The notes: generated from the letters alone by a model not told the origin. Shown: positions 17,930 to 34,824, counted from the first letter of the stretch. The stretch: 64,000 nt of DNA from Janthinobacterium sp. TB1-E2 (GCF_036885605.1 NZ_CP142523.1:6249112-6313111); one strand, 5' to 3'. Made by a program: numbers and translations.

Positions 17930-18502
17930 ATGAAAGTCTCTATGTCCTTCAAGAAGAATCTCCTCAAATCCATCGCCGCTGTTGCCGCGTTGATGGCGGC
18001 TAACGCCGGCTTTGCCGCCGACGACAAACTGATCGACTCCGTCTACGGCGAATATGCCAAGGGCGTGAAGGTACAAATGGTACGCGCCGGCGTGACCTCC
18101 AACTGGGATAAAGCCTGGTTTGTATCGAATGGCACGCAGCTGAGCGGTTACTGGGATGCCAGCATCGGCGGCTGGGATGCCAAGAGCTATCAGAATGTCT
18201 CTGGCCAGCATCAAAAGCTGTGGGACCTGGGTTTTACTCCCGTGTTCCGCTTTGAAAATACGAACAAGCTGGGTTTTTATGCGGAAGCCGGCATCGGCGT
18301 GCACATGCTGTCGAAACTGTACAACAACGACGATGACCGCCTGTCGACCCACTTCCAGTTCGGCGACCATATCGGCGTCGGCTATGTCTTCAATAACAAG
18401 TGGGAAGTCGCTGCGAAGATCCAGCATTTCTCGAACGGCGGCTACAAGAAACCAAATAGCGGCGTCAATTACATGAACGTCAAAGTCGCTTATCACTTTT
18501 AA
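17930..18502 (+). CDS. pagL: PagL-like lipid A 3-O-deacylase, outer membrane
   Basis: 190-residue secreted beta-barrel with a signal peptide cut near AGFA-ADD. The C terminus ends in phenylalanine (VKVAYHF) as in barrel proteins. The PagL active-site segment IQHFSNGGYKKPNSGVN is present: His and Ser two residues apart as in H-x-S-N. In Pseudomonas PagL a Glu 14 residues after the His completes the triad; here that position is Asn, so activity may differ. PagL removes the 3-position acyl chain of lipid A. A strong terminator follows directly. Alternative start ATG at 17942. Confidence 0.85.
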   Translation: MKVSMSFKKNLLKSIAAVAALMAANAGFAADDKLIDSVYGEYAKGVKVQMVRAGVTSNWDKAWFVSNGTQLSGYWDASIGGWDAKSYQNVSGQHQKLWDLGFTPVFRFENTNKLGFYAEAGIGVHMLSKLYNNDDDRLSTHFQFGDHIGVGYVFNNKWEVAAKIQHFSNGGYKKPNSGVNYMNVKVAYHF

Positions 18503-18517
18503 TGAAGGTGATAAATG

Positions 18518-18548
18518 AAAAAGGCAGCGCTTAACGCTGCCTTTTTTT
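18518..18548 (+). terminator. Intrinsic terminator after pagL
   Basis: AAGGCAGCG and CGCTGCCTT form a stem with a short loop, followed by seven T. It lies 16 bp after the pagL stop. A near copy lies at 29257-29288, where no plus-strand gene precedes it. Confidence 0.85.
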
Positions 18549-18572
18549 GTCTGTTGCATTGGCTGCTGAGTT

Positions 18573-18652
18573 GTCGGATTACGCTACGCTAATCCGACCT
18601 ACCCGCCATCCAATAAACGTAGGTCGGCTTAGCGCTGCGCGCGTAAGCCGAC
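18573..18652. repeat. REP-like double hairpin, copy 1
   Basis: Inverted repeat GTCGGATTA...TAATCCGAC (18573-18598), then GTCGGCTTA...TAAGCCGAC (18623-18652), linked by CCTAC...GTAGG. The same unit occurs at 29313-29392 and, turned inside out, at 60750-60840. Short intergenic palindromes of this kind behave as REP elements in many proteobacteria. Confidence 0.8.
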
Positions 18653-18686
18653 AAACACCCGCGGCGCCAAACAAAACCACCAGACG

Positions 18687-18719
18687 AAAAAAAACCCGCC
18701 AATTGCTTGACGGGTTTTT
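18687..18719 (-). terminator. rrn operon 1 terminator
   Basis: Minus-strand AACCCGTCAA, a short loop and TTGGCGGGTT followed by eight T, about 20 bp beyond the 5S gene. Its stem differs completely from the terminator of operon 2 although the DNA on both sides is the same. Confidence 0.85.
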
Positions 18720-18737
18720 CTCTTACTGCGAATAACA

Positions 18738-18853
18738 AGCCTGACGATAACCTACTTTCACACTGGTTGCAGCACTATCATCGGCGCAAAGTTGTTTCAC
18801 GGTCCTGTTCGGGATGGGAAGGGGTGGGACCAACTTGCTATGGTCATCAGGCA
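18738..18853 (-). rRNA. rrf: 5S ribosomal RNA, operon 1
   Basis: About 116 nt. The minus strand reads TGCCTGATGACCATAGCAAG at the 5' end and ends GGTTATCGTCAGGC, the two ends being complementary, with the conserved CCCATCCCGAACAGG loop. It is the last gene of the operon, about 128 nt after 23S. Ends estimated from helix I. Confidence 0.95.
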
Positions 18854-18981
18854 TAACTTGTACTGGCATTTGTCCTCGATGGAGCGACAAAGCCTGAATC
18901 TGGAAGAAGCAAAGATTGGGGTAATGACTGGTAGTATCAACACACACGCAACGTTGTACCGTCTTATCCTCTGCACCTGCT

Positions 18982-21872
<2,891 letters not shown>

Positions 21873-22022
21873 GTTAGCCTCTGAAGACCGAAGTCATCAA
21901 AGAGCGCTACAGGGATAAGAAAGTACAACGTTGTTGCTTGTTTGTTGATACATACAATCATTACCCATCGGTTCGCTTTTTACGGCAAACCGATCAATAA
22001 ATAATCTTTACTTCTTCCAGAT

Positions 22023-22033
22023 TGTTAAAGAAC
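22023..22033 (-). promoter_or_regulatory. BoxA antitermination site in the 16S-23S spacer, operon 1
   Basis: Minus-strand GTTCTTTAACA, the Nus-factor boxA consensus, between tRNA-Ala and 23S. It supports antiterminated transcription of the long operon. Confidence 0.75.
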
Positions 22034-22114
22034 GAAACAGCTTTGATCGCTAAAAGATCAAATCTAAACCGGGTCTGTTTGACTGGCTTACATTTGCACT
22101 TTCGAGTAAAACTT

Positions 22115-22190
22115 TGGTGGAGGATGACGGGATCGAACCGACGACCCCCTGCTTGCAAAGCAGGTGCTCTCCCAGCTGAGCTAATCCCCC
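22115..22190 (-). tRNA. tRNA-Ala (TGC), operon 1
   Basis: 76 nt on the minus strand, GGGGGATTAGCTCAGCTGGG to TCCTCCACCA. Anticodon TGC is in CTTTGCAAG, with a standard TTCGATCC T-loop and encoded CCA. It lies in the 16S-23S spacer. Confidence 0.97.
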
Positions 22191-22202
22191 GGGAATTTGT
22201 AC

Positions 22203-22279
22203 TGGTAGGGCTGGTTGGACTCGAACCAACGACCCCCGCGTTATCAACACGGTGCTCTAACCAGCTGAGCTACAGCCCC
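22203..22279 (-). tRNA. tRNA-Ile (GAT), operon 1
   Basis: 77 nt on the minus strand, GGGGCTGTAGCTCAGCTGGT to AGCCCTACCA. Anticodon GAT is in GTTGATAAC and CCA is encoded. It is first of the two spacer tRNAs after 16S. Confidence 0.97.
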
Positions 22280-22376
22280 AACGCGGAACTACTACGACTA
22301 CTGTTTCTTCTTCATTTAACAGCCGATAAGTGTGAACATTTGATGCGTGAATCATTTACATGATTCGTGCAAACTC

Positions 22377-23910
<1,534 letters not shown>

Positions 23911-24100
23911 AATCTCTGTTACTTTGCCATTTTATTGGCACCGTCTTGCGACGGGTCGCTCACTCAAAAAACTGACAGGCCACTACTTTCGTAGCGCCTA
24001 TTTCATTATTTCTTGTGAACATTTGATATTTTAAGTTTTACGACAATCCGAAGATCATCGCTGCACTTACATCAAATGCCCACACTTATCGACTGTTAAT

Positions 24101-24111
24101 TGTTAAAGAAC
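24101..24111 (-). promoter_or_regulatory. BoxA in the rrn operon 1 leader
   Basis: Minus-strand GTTCTTTAACA, about 80 nt downstream of the promoter. The rest of the leader (23911-24186) holds hairpins that differ between the two operons. Confidence 0.75.
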
Positions 24112-24186
24112 TGTATTCGGTACTGCTTATTTACTACTCTCGCGCTATCGACAAAGCGTTGTGTTTGTCAGCTGCGAAGAAGGAAG

Positions 24187-24215
24187 AGTATGAAGCATTT
24201 CGCTAAATCCGTCAA
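24187..24215 (-). promoter_or_regulatory. rrn operon 1 promoter
   Basis: Minus-strand TTGACG (24210-24215), a 17-bp spacer and CATACT (24187-24192), preceded by an A-rich AGTAAAAAGAAGG that could act as an UP element. The same hexamers and spacing recur at operon 2. The 107 bp between this and the upstream dehydrogenase gene show nothing else. Confidence 0.75.
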
Positions 24216-24322
24216 CTCCTTCTTTTTACTACATCGCCGTTTCCGGTGATCCTCAACTGCCACAGTGACTGCGTCTCATTGGGGAGGCGAACTATAGCAA
24301 AGCCACCCACGGCCGGCAAGCT

Positions 24323-25402
24323 TTATTTGAGCAATTCGGCAACCGCCATGCCCACATCGGTTGTACTGGCGCTGCCGCCCATATCCGGCGTCCGCGGACC
24401 ATGCTCAAGCACCTGCTCGATGGCGCGCACAATCGCGTCATGCGCCGCCGTGTAATTGGCATCGCCATTGCCGAGGAAGTCCAGCATCATGGCGCCCGAC
24501 CAGATCATGCCGATCGGGTTGGCGATATTCTGGCCGTAGATATCGGGTGCGGAACCGTGCACCGGCTCGAAGACGGAGGGAAAAGTCCGCTCCGGATTGA
24601 TATTGGCCGATGGAGCGATGGCAATCGTCCCCGTGCAGGCGGGGCCCAGGTCAGACAAGATGTCGCCAAACAGATTTGAAGCGACCACCACGTCGAAACG
24701 TTCGGGGCTCAATACAAAGCGGGCAGCCAGGATGTCGATATGGTATTTATCCCAGTGGACATCGGGAAAGCTCGGGGCCATGGCTTCCACCCGCTCATCC
24801 CAATACGGCATGCTGATGGCAATGCCATTCGACTTGGTGGCCGATGTCAGGTGTTTCTTGGGCCGGCTTTGCGCAAGCTCGAATGCGTATTTCAATATCC
24901 GGTCAACGCCCTTGCGGGTAAACACGGATTCCTGCAGCACCGTTTCGCGCTCCGTCCCCTCGAACATGCGCCCGCCTACGGATGAATATTCTCCTTCCGT
25001 GTTTTCACGCACCACATAAAAATCGATATCGCCCGGCTTTTTATTCGCCAGCGGGCACGGTACGCCCGGCATCAGCCGCACAGGACGCAAGTTGACGTAT
25101 TCATCGAATTCACGCCGGAATTTTAATAAGGAGCCCCATAGCGAGATATGGTCAGGCACCTTGTCCGGCCAGCCCACGGCGCCAAAATAGATGGCGTCGA
25201 AATCCTTGAGCTGCGCAAACCAGTCCGAAGGCATCATTTGCCCGTGTTCCAGGTAATAGTCGCAGTTGGCCCATGCCATCGTCGTAAACTGCAGGTCGAT
25301 ATTGAAACGGCGGGCAGCCGCTTCCATCACACGCAAGCCCTCCGGCATGACTTCATTGCCAATGCCGTCACCGGCGATGACGGCGATTTTATGTGTGCTC
25401 AT
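24323..25402 (-). CDS. dmlA: D-malate / tartrate dehydrogenase (decarboxylating)
   Basis: 359-residue NAD-dependent enzyme of the isocitrate/isopropylmalate dehydrogenase family, very close to E. coli DmlA (YeaU). Shared segments are AIYFGAVGWPDKVPDHISLW, FYVVRENTEGEYSS and DILSDLGPACTGTIAIAPSA. It oxidises D-malate to pyruvate and CO2, and often tartrate as well. It is last in a minus-strand run with the GTPase (38-bp gap). It sits directly upstream of the rrn operon 1 promoter with no terminator that I can see between. Confidence 0.9.
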   Translation of the reverse strand: MSTHKIAVIAGDGIGNEVMPEGLRVMEAAARRFNIDLQFTTMAWANCDYYLEHGQMMPSDWFAQLKDFDAIYFGAVGWPDKVPDHISLWGSLLKFRREFDEYVNLRPVRLMPGVPCPLANKKPGDIDFYVVRENTEGEYSSVGGRMFEGTERETVLQESVFTRKGVDRILKYAFELAQSRPKKHLTSATKSNGIAISMPYWDERVEAMAPSFPDVHWDKYHIDILAARFVLSPERFDVVVASNLFGDILSDLGPACTGTIAIAPSANINPERTFPSVFEPVHGSAPDIYGQNIANPIGMIWSGAMMLDFLGNGDANYTAAHDAIVRAIEQVLEHGPRTPDMGGSASTTDVGMAVAELLK

Positions 25403-25440
25403 GGGATACCCTGTTGGAAATAGGCGATGGAAGCCTGTAT

Positions 25441-26931
25441 TTACATCAGCTGCGCCACGTCCGGGTACAAACGCGCCAGCACATCGGCAGTGATCGCCGT
25501 GATGATGGGTTGCACACGTTCGGCCGCCAGTTCATTGGACTTCTCGCGGCGCACTTCTTTCCATAGCTCGGCCAATGCGCCCTCATGGCGCGCCACCGCC
25601 TGCTCGACTTCATCCTGCCAGAAGGCCGGCGCCTCGCTTTCAACAAAGTTGCCGCGACCACGGCCAAAGTGCGCCACCGCCAGGTAACGCAGCACGCCCG
25701 CCACCACCAAGGTACGCAGGAAGGCATCCGTAAATTGCATCGTGGGCTCATTACGGTCCGTGCCGGAATTAAAGCCCCAGGCTGCGCCCGCAAACGTGAG
25801 CGCACCGACCACGCCACCAAGCAGGGCGCCCGTGCCTAGGGTCAGGCCGCCGGAAATCAGGTCGGCTGACAGGCCCGTCGCGGCACCGGAAATCATGGCC
25901 CCCAGCAAACCCGCTTGCGCCTTGTCGATCGGCGCGCGCACGGCAAAGTTTTCCCGTATGCGGCTATTGATCTTATGCGCATCGGTCGGGTCGAGTTTGT
26001 GCAGTATCAAAAGCTCGCGCGTAGTGATACCGCTGTGCGTATTGAGCCGCGCCACCAGGCTGGCCATAGCCTTTTCCTGGCGCTGCTGCTCCGCGTTCTT
26101 GCCTATGCCCACGACCTGCAAGGCCGATTTCAGCAAGCCCTTGGAGACAGGCTCGATGGCTTCGCGATCCTGCCCGGCCACTGCCAGCTGCGTGGCGATC
26201 AAGTGCATGGCCTGCCGGAAACGCGCCGTATTCTGCTCTTTCCAGGCAGCAAACAAACGCGCATAGCCGGCTTGCTGCGACTGCGGCAATAATTTACCCA
26301 CGGCTTCATAAAACACGCGCTCATGTACCCAGCAGCGGGCAAAGGCATCGAGCGCCAGAACGTCGCGCACGATCGGATACTGCTGCAAATGCTCGCGCCA
26401 GCGCGCCTGCTCGCTATGTTCCTCATTGCCTGGACGCGGCGGCCCCATCTGATTGAGCAAGACCACCACGGGCTTATCGAGCCAGGCGAGGATTTTCATT
26501 TCCGCCGGCAGATAACCCGCATCCTTGGGATGCTCCGAGGAACTCACCAGGTACAGCACCACGTCGGCGGAGTCCTTGGCAGTGCGCAACGCTTGCTGGC
26601 TGAGCCAGAACGGGCGGTCGCGGTAACGGTCCAGCACTTCGCGCAGAAACCAGCCGATGGGATTGCCCGACTGTCCCAAGCGTTTGAGCAGGCGCACGGA
26701 GTCGCCAAAACCGGGCGTATCCCACAGTTGCAAGGCATCGCCCTGTGGCGTGGCCAGCAAGGTATGCGATTCGGCAAACACGGTCACGTGGGCGGCGTCG
26801 CGCACTTCGCCGATATCCACACCCACCAGGGTGCGCGCCAGGGTCGTCTTGCCATTATTCGTGTGCGAAATCAGTGCGAATTGAATCTGCACCGCATCAT
26901 CCTGCACATCTTTATTCACATTCACACTCAT
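25441..26931 (-). CDS. DUF3482 GTPase with C-terminal membrane hairpin
   Basis: 496 residues. An Era-like GTPase domain: P-loop SHTNNGKTT at residues 22-30 (Asn-Asn replacing the usual small residues), G3 DTPG at 71-74, and NQMG where NKxD is expected, so guanine specificity is not certain. The second half has a glycine-rich hydrophobic hairpin (GLLGAMISGAATGLSADLIS and SGGLTLGTGALLGGVVGALT) that can insert in a membrane, and a helical tail. It overlaps the upstream DUF2868 gene by ATGA, a fixed pairing in many proteobacteria. The function of the pair is unknown; membrane-associated GTP-driven remodelling is a guess. Confidence 0.8.
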   Translation of the reverse strand: MSVNVNKDVQDDAVQIQFALISHTNNGKTTLARTLVGVDIGEVRDAAHVTVFAESHTLLATPQGDALQLWDTPGFGDSVRLLKRLGQSGNPIGWFLREVLDRYRDRPFWLSQQALRTAKDSADVVLYLVSSSEHPKDAGYLPAEMKILAWLDKPVVVLLNQMGPPRPGNEEHSEQARWREHLQQYPIVRDVLALDAFARCWVHERVFYEAVGKLLPQSQQAGYARLFAAWKEQNTARFRQAMHLIATQLAVAGQDREAIEPVSKGLLKSALQVVGIGKNAEQQRQEKAMASLVARLNTHSGITTRELLILHKLDPTDAHKINSRIRENFAVRAPIDKAQAGLLGAMISGAATGLSADLISGGLTLGTGALLGGVVGALTFAGAAWGFNSGTDRNEPTMQFTDAFLRTLVVAGVLRYLAVAHFGRGRGNFVESEAPAFWQDEVEQAVARHEGALAELWKEVRREKSNELAAERVQPIITAITADVLARLYPDVAQLM

Positions 26932-28406
26932 GCTGCTGCCGATACTTTCAAGCCGACACCTGCATCAAGCGGGTGCAAGGCAGGGTTGAGCAAATTGACC
27001 ACGGTGGCCGTAGTTTTATGGAACTGGCAAAACTGCTGCCACAGGGCGACTCGTTCCGCCAGGCGCGCGCCGTTATCCGCCTGCTCGCCGGCGCGCTCCA
27101 GGTAGCTGGACTCGTCGATCAGGACGGCGATGCCGCGTGCCGACGATTGCACCAGATAATCGAGGAAGGCGCCGTGATTTTCCTTTTCAGGCGTCGCCGT
27201 CAGATTGAACAGTACGGCCGTGATATTGACTTGCGGATCGTTCAAGTCCGTGCCGCGCAAGACGTCCTGCGGCTCTTCGCCGTACGACATCGATGGACGC
27301 AGCATCATGCGCCCCTGCTCGCCGAACAGCATGATGGAAAGCTGGCCCAATCCCATGTGGCGTGCTTCATCGACAGTAAAGCTGTACGGCAAGACGCGCA
27401 GCATGCCACCCGTGGCCACGCCAATGCTTTCATTAAGCTTGCGGAAATACGGCTGATCGAGATCCAGCGGAAAGTTCCTGGCCAGGCGCGCGGCGCGCCA
27501 ATTGTTGAACAGGGCCAGGATCAGGCGGGGAACGACGACCAACAGAAAGATGGTTGCCGCATACAAATGCACCCAGCGCGCGCCACCTTCGATGGTCGTC
27601 GTTTGCGGGAAGCGCAGTGCTTCGATTTCCGCCAGCGAAAAACCTTGCAAATGAAACAGGGCAATAGCCGGTGCAAACAAGGTCGAAAGCAGGCTGTGCA
27701 CTTGGCCGGGATTTAAAAAGGTGCTTTCCCAGCCGGCCGCATATTGCGACAGAAAGCCGCGGGCATACAGTGAGGCAACGGCGCCGATGGCAAACATGGC
27801 GGCGCTCAGGTGGATGGTACGGCTCAGGCGCGCGGCCGTCAGCTTGGCGCTCAAGTGTGCCCATTCCCCCATGAAACTGAGCAAACCTGAAGACAAGGCG
27901 TGCGGCAGTTTGCGCGGCAGGGCCAGGCGGCCCACGCTCAGGTGACGCACCAGTCCCGCCTTCGGCCAGCCGAGCGAGTGCGAGGGAATGCATAGCCAGA
28001 TCAGCAAGCCCAGGTAGACCAGCACATTCCAGGCGATGATCAGCAACAAGGGCGCAGACAGCAAGTCGACGCGATGGGGATCCGTGATGCGGTCGAGCCC
28101 GGCGCCCAGCAGCAAGGCCAGCAATGGCAAGGCCAGCGCCAGGGTCTTCATGCCGTTGCGACGCTTCGCGAAGGCAGCGAAAGCGGGGGTGCGCTCGGTG
28201 ATGCGCTTGATGATCAGCTCGGAACGCTGCTGCAGGAAATCGTCACCTGTCACTTCGGCCTGCTTGCCCGAAGCTTGCCACTGCGCAAGCTCACGCGCGC
28301 TGCGGCTGGCATACATGCGGTCGTCCTCGCTGAGGACTTCTTTTTTCTGGTCGGCCGTCTCGATAGCACGGACCAATACCACTTCTCTCGCAATCTGCTC
28401 GTTCAT
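26928..28406 (-). CDS. DUF2868 integral membrane protein
   Basis: 492 residues, starting MNEQIAREVVLVRAIETADQ at an ATG at 28406. A charged N-terminal 100 residues is followed by several membrane segments (KTLALALPLLALLLGAGLDR and others). A C-terminal soluble part begins around the LARNFPLDLDQPYFRKLNES region and includes VLRVLPYSFTVDEARH-like text. The longer reading frame would run through the PAP2-like gene and is rejected. The stop overlaps the GTPase start (ATGA, 26928-26931). The family is named only by domain; it probably forms a membrane receptor or scaffold for the GTPase (inference). Confidence 0.75.
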   Translation of the reverse strand: MNEQIAREVVLVRAIETADQKKEVLSEDDRMYASRSARELAQWQASGKQAEVTGDDFLQQRSELIIKRITERTPAFAAFAKRRNGMKTLALALPLLALLLGAGLDRITDPHRVDLLSAPLLLIIAWNVLVYLGLLIWLCIPSHSLGWPKAGLVRHLSVGRLALPRKLPHALSSGLLSFMGEWAHLSAKLTAARLSRTIHLSAAMFAIGAVASLYARGFLSQYAAGWESTFLNPGQVHSLLSTLFAPAIALFHLQGFSLAEIEALRFPQTTTIEGGARWVHLYAATIFLLVVVPRLILALFNNWRAARLARNFPLDLDQPYFRKLNESIGVATGGMLRVLPYSFTVDEARHMGLGQLSIMLFGEQGRMMLRPSMSYGEEPQDVLRGTDLNDPQVNITAVLFNLTATPEKENHGAFLDYLVQSSARGIAVLIDESSYLERAGEQADNGARLAERVALWQQFCQFHKTTATVVNLLNPALHPLDAGVGLKVSAAA

Positions 28407-28468
28407 GGTGCTCCTGTTTTTGTATGAAACGACAACTCGACAGGCAGATTGTGACGTACTTTCGTGTT

Positions 28469-29158
28469 TCAGGCCAACGCGTCCTCGGCCCGGAACAAAT
28501 GATGCAGCAGATAGATCAGGAAAGAAGCGATCCAGGCAGACCACAAGGTGTGCGTAAAGAATTGTGTACCTTGCAACTGTTGCTGCCAGCTTGCCGCCAA
28601 ACCGCACAGCAGCATGATGCAGGCGAACAGCAGCGCCGTGCGTGGCCGTCCGGGCAGGCAGAACAATGGCAAGGCCAGCATCCACCAGGCAGCGTTCGCC
28701 TGGGTAGCGGGCAGACATGCCATGGCAGATGCGCTGGCCGGCAACGTTTCCAGCAGGCGCGTGTATGGTTCCAGTCCGCCGTAACGCAACAAATCCGTGG
28801 GACAGGGCACGTCGCTGAAGGAAGAGAGCAAATAGATGCTTAATGGCACGAAGATAGCCGACAATGCCACTACGCACAAGGCGCTGCGGCGTGATGCCAG
28901 CCAGGCCAGCGGATGCAAGGTGTCCCAGACGGCCAAGCAGATCAAGGCGGCGCCAAGCAAGATCATGCAGAGCTGGAAACTGCTCGCCCACGCGCTGTCA
29001 GCACCGGCAAATTGCCCGCGCGCGCGGTCGAACATACTGTCGGCGATCATGAGGTCGACGTTGCTGTAGTTACCGATCCAGAGTATCAGCATGGCCGAGA
29101 GCATCAGGACGCTATCGATGCCTTTGGGAGTTTTGACGAGTTTAAGCTTGGCCAGCAT
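28469..29158 (-). CDS. PAP2-superfamily membrane protein lacking catalytic residues
   Basis: 229 residues with about five membrane segments. The layout matches PAP2 phosphatases that act on lipid phosphates: LWIGNYSNVDLMIADSMFD near the N terminus, CPTDLLRYGG before motif 2, and a C-terminal FFTHTLWSAWIASFLIY. Catalytic positions are replaced: the motif-2 histidine of PAGH/PSGH is Gln153 (PATQ, 150-153), and the motif-3 Arg and His are Gln (QQQLQGTQFF, Gln199 at the His position). I read it as a pseudoenzyme. The ATG at 29158 has only a weak ribosome site. It is first in the run leading to DUF2868, GTPase and dmlA. Confidence 0.65.
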   Translation of the reverse strand: MLAKLKLVKTPKGIDSVLMLSAMLILWIGNYSNVDLMIADSMFDRARGQFAGADSAWASSFQLCMILLGAALICLAVWDTLHPLAWLASRRSALCVVALSAIFVPLSIYLLSSFSDVPCPTDLLRYGGLEPYTRLLETLPASASAMACLPATQANAAWWMLALPLFCLPGRPRTALLFACIMLLCGLAASWQQQLQGTQFFTHTLWSAWIASFLIYLLHHLFRAEDALA

Positions 29159-29256
29159 GGGTGCACACACTACTTGATGAGAATGGAAGTCATCGTACAG
29201 TGTCAATATGAAGAGAACATGACGATGCCCGCCGTGCACAACATGTGGTGATAAAT

Positions 29257-29288
29257 GACAAAGGCAGCGCGTAGCGCTGCCTTTTTTT
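29257..29288 (+). terminator. Orphan terminator hairpin, copy of the pagL terminator
   Basis: AGGCAGCGC and GCGCTGCCT plus seven T. No plus-strand gene leads into it: the DNA to its left (29159-29247) is only the upstream region of the minus-strand PAP2-like gene. It appears to have been carried along with the rrn duplication. Confidence 0.75.
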
Positions 29289-29312
29289 GTCTGTTGCATT
29301 GGCTGCTGAGTT

Positions 29313-29392
29313 GTCGGATTACGCTACGCTAATCCGACCTACCGGCCATCCAATAAACGTAGGTCGGCTTAGCGCGCAGCGCGTAAGCCGAC
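29313..29392. repeat. REP-like double hairpin, copy 2
   Basis: The same paired palindromes as copy 1, with a few changes (for example CCCGCC/CCGGCC in the linker and GCGCTGCGCG/GCGCGCAGCG in the second loop). Confidence 0.8.
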
Positions 29393-29426
29393 AAGCACCC
29401 GCGGCGCCCAACAAACCACCAGACGT

Positions 29427-29463
29427 AAAAAAACCCCAACCGGATCACCGGAAGGGGTTTTTT
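29427..29463 (-). terminator. rrn operon 2 terminator
   Basis: Minus-strand AACCCC-TT-CCGG-TGAT-CCGG-TT-GGGGTT followed by seven T, beyond the 5S gene. Same position as in operon 1 but an unrelated stem. Confidence 0.85.
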
Positions 29464-29472
29464 CGAATAACA

Positions 29473-29588
29473 AGCCTGACGATAACCTACTTTCACACTG
29501 GTTGCAGCACTATCATCGGCGCAAAGTTGTTTCACGGTCCTGTTCGGGATGGGAAGGGGTGGGACCAACTTGCTATGGTCATCAGGCA
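29473..29588 (-). rRNA. rrf: 5S ribosomal RNA, operon 2
   Basis: Appears identical to the operon 1 5S gene by eye, with the same complementary ends (TGCCTGATGACC and GGTTATCGTCAGGC). Confidence 0.95.
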
Positions 29589-29716
29589 TAACTTGTACTG
29601 GCATTTGTCCTCAATGGAGCGACAAAGCCTGAATCTGGAAGAAGCAAAGATTGGGGTAATGACTGGTAGTATCAACACACACGCAACGTTGTACCGTCTT
29701 ATCCTCTGTACCTGCT

Positions 29717-32607
<2,891 letters not shown>

Positions 32608-32757
32608 GTTAGCCTCTGAAAACCGAAGTCATCAAAGAGCGCTACAGGGATAAGAAAGTACAACGTTGTTGCTTGTTTGTTGATACATACAATCATTACC
32701 CATCGATTCGCTTTTTACGGCAAACCGATCAATAAATAATCTTTACTTCTTCCAGAT

Positions 32758-32768
32758 TGTTAAAGAAC
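32758..32768 (-). promoter_or_regulatory. BoxA antitermination site in the 16S-23S spacer, operon 2
   Basis: Minus-strand GTTCTTTAACA, same position as in operon 1. Confidence 0.75.
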
Positions 32769-32840
32769 ATACAGCACTTGGTCTCGAAAAGACCAAACCT
32801 AAATTCAATCACCGATGTGATTAACTTACGTTTGAACTTT

Positions 32841-32916
32841 TGGTGGAGGATGACGGGATCGAACCGACGACCCCCTGCTTGCAAAGCAGGTGCTCTCCCA
32901 GCTGAGCTAATCCCCC
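32841..32916 (-). tRNA. tRNA-Ala (TGC), operon 2
   Basis: 76 nt, same sequence as the operon 1 copy, anticodon TGC, CCA encoded. The spacer between the two tRNAs differs from operon 1. Confidence 0.97.
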
Positions 32917-32935
32917 TGAGATTTACTACAGAAAC

Positions 32936-33012
32936 TGGTAGGGCTGGTTGGACTCGAACCAACGACCCCCGCGTTATCAACACGGTGCTCTAACCAGCTG
33001 AGCTACAGCCCC
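32936..33012 (-). tRNA. tRNA-Ile (GAT), operon 2
   Basis: 77 nt, same sequence as the operon 1 copy, anticodon GAT, CCA encoded. Confidence 0.97.
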
Positions 33013-33090
33013 AAATGCTGTTCTTTATATTAACAGCCGATAAGTGTGAACATTTGATGCGTGAACCATTTACATGATTCGTGCAAACTC

Positions 33091-34624
<1,534 letters not shown>

Positions 34625-34813
34625 AATCTCTGTTACTTTGCCATTTTATTGGCACCGTCATTGCTGACGGGTCGCTCACTCAAAAAACTGACAGGCTACT
34701 TCCGAAGAAGTATCCTATTTCATTATTTCTTGTGAACATTTGATATTTTAAGTTTTACGCTGCTTGCGCAGCGCTGCACTTACATCAAATGCCCACACTT
34801 ATCGACTGTTAAT

Positions 34814-34824
34814 TGTTAAAGAAC
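34814..34824 (-). promoter_or_regulatory. BoxA in the rrn operon 2 leader
   Basis: Minus-strand GTTCTTTAACA downstream of the promoter. The remaining leader (34625-34888) holds hairpins that differ in sequence from operon 1. Confidence 0.75.

Noticed and set aside
28407..28991. 195-codon N-terminal extension of the DUF2868 protein
   Set aside because: Overlaps the PAP2-like gene in another frame and reads as non-protein-like sequence; ATG at 28406 fits the family.
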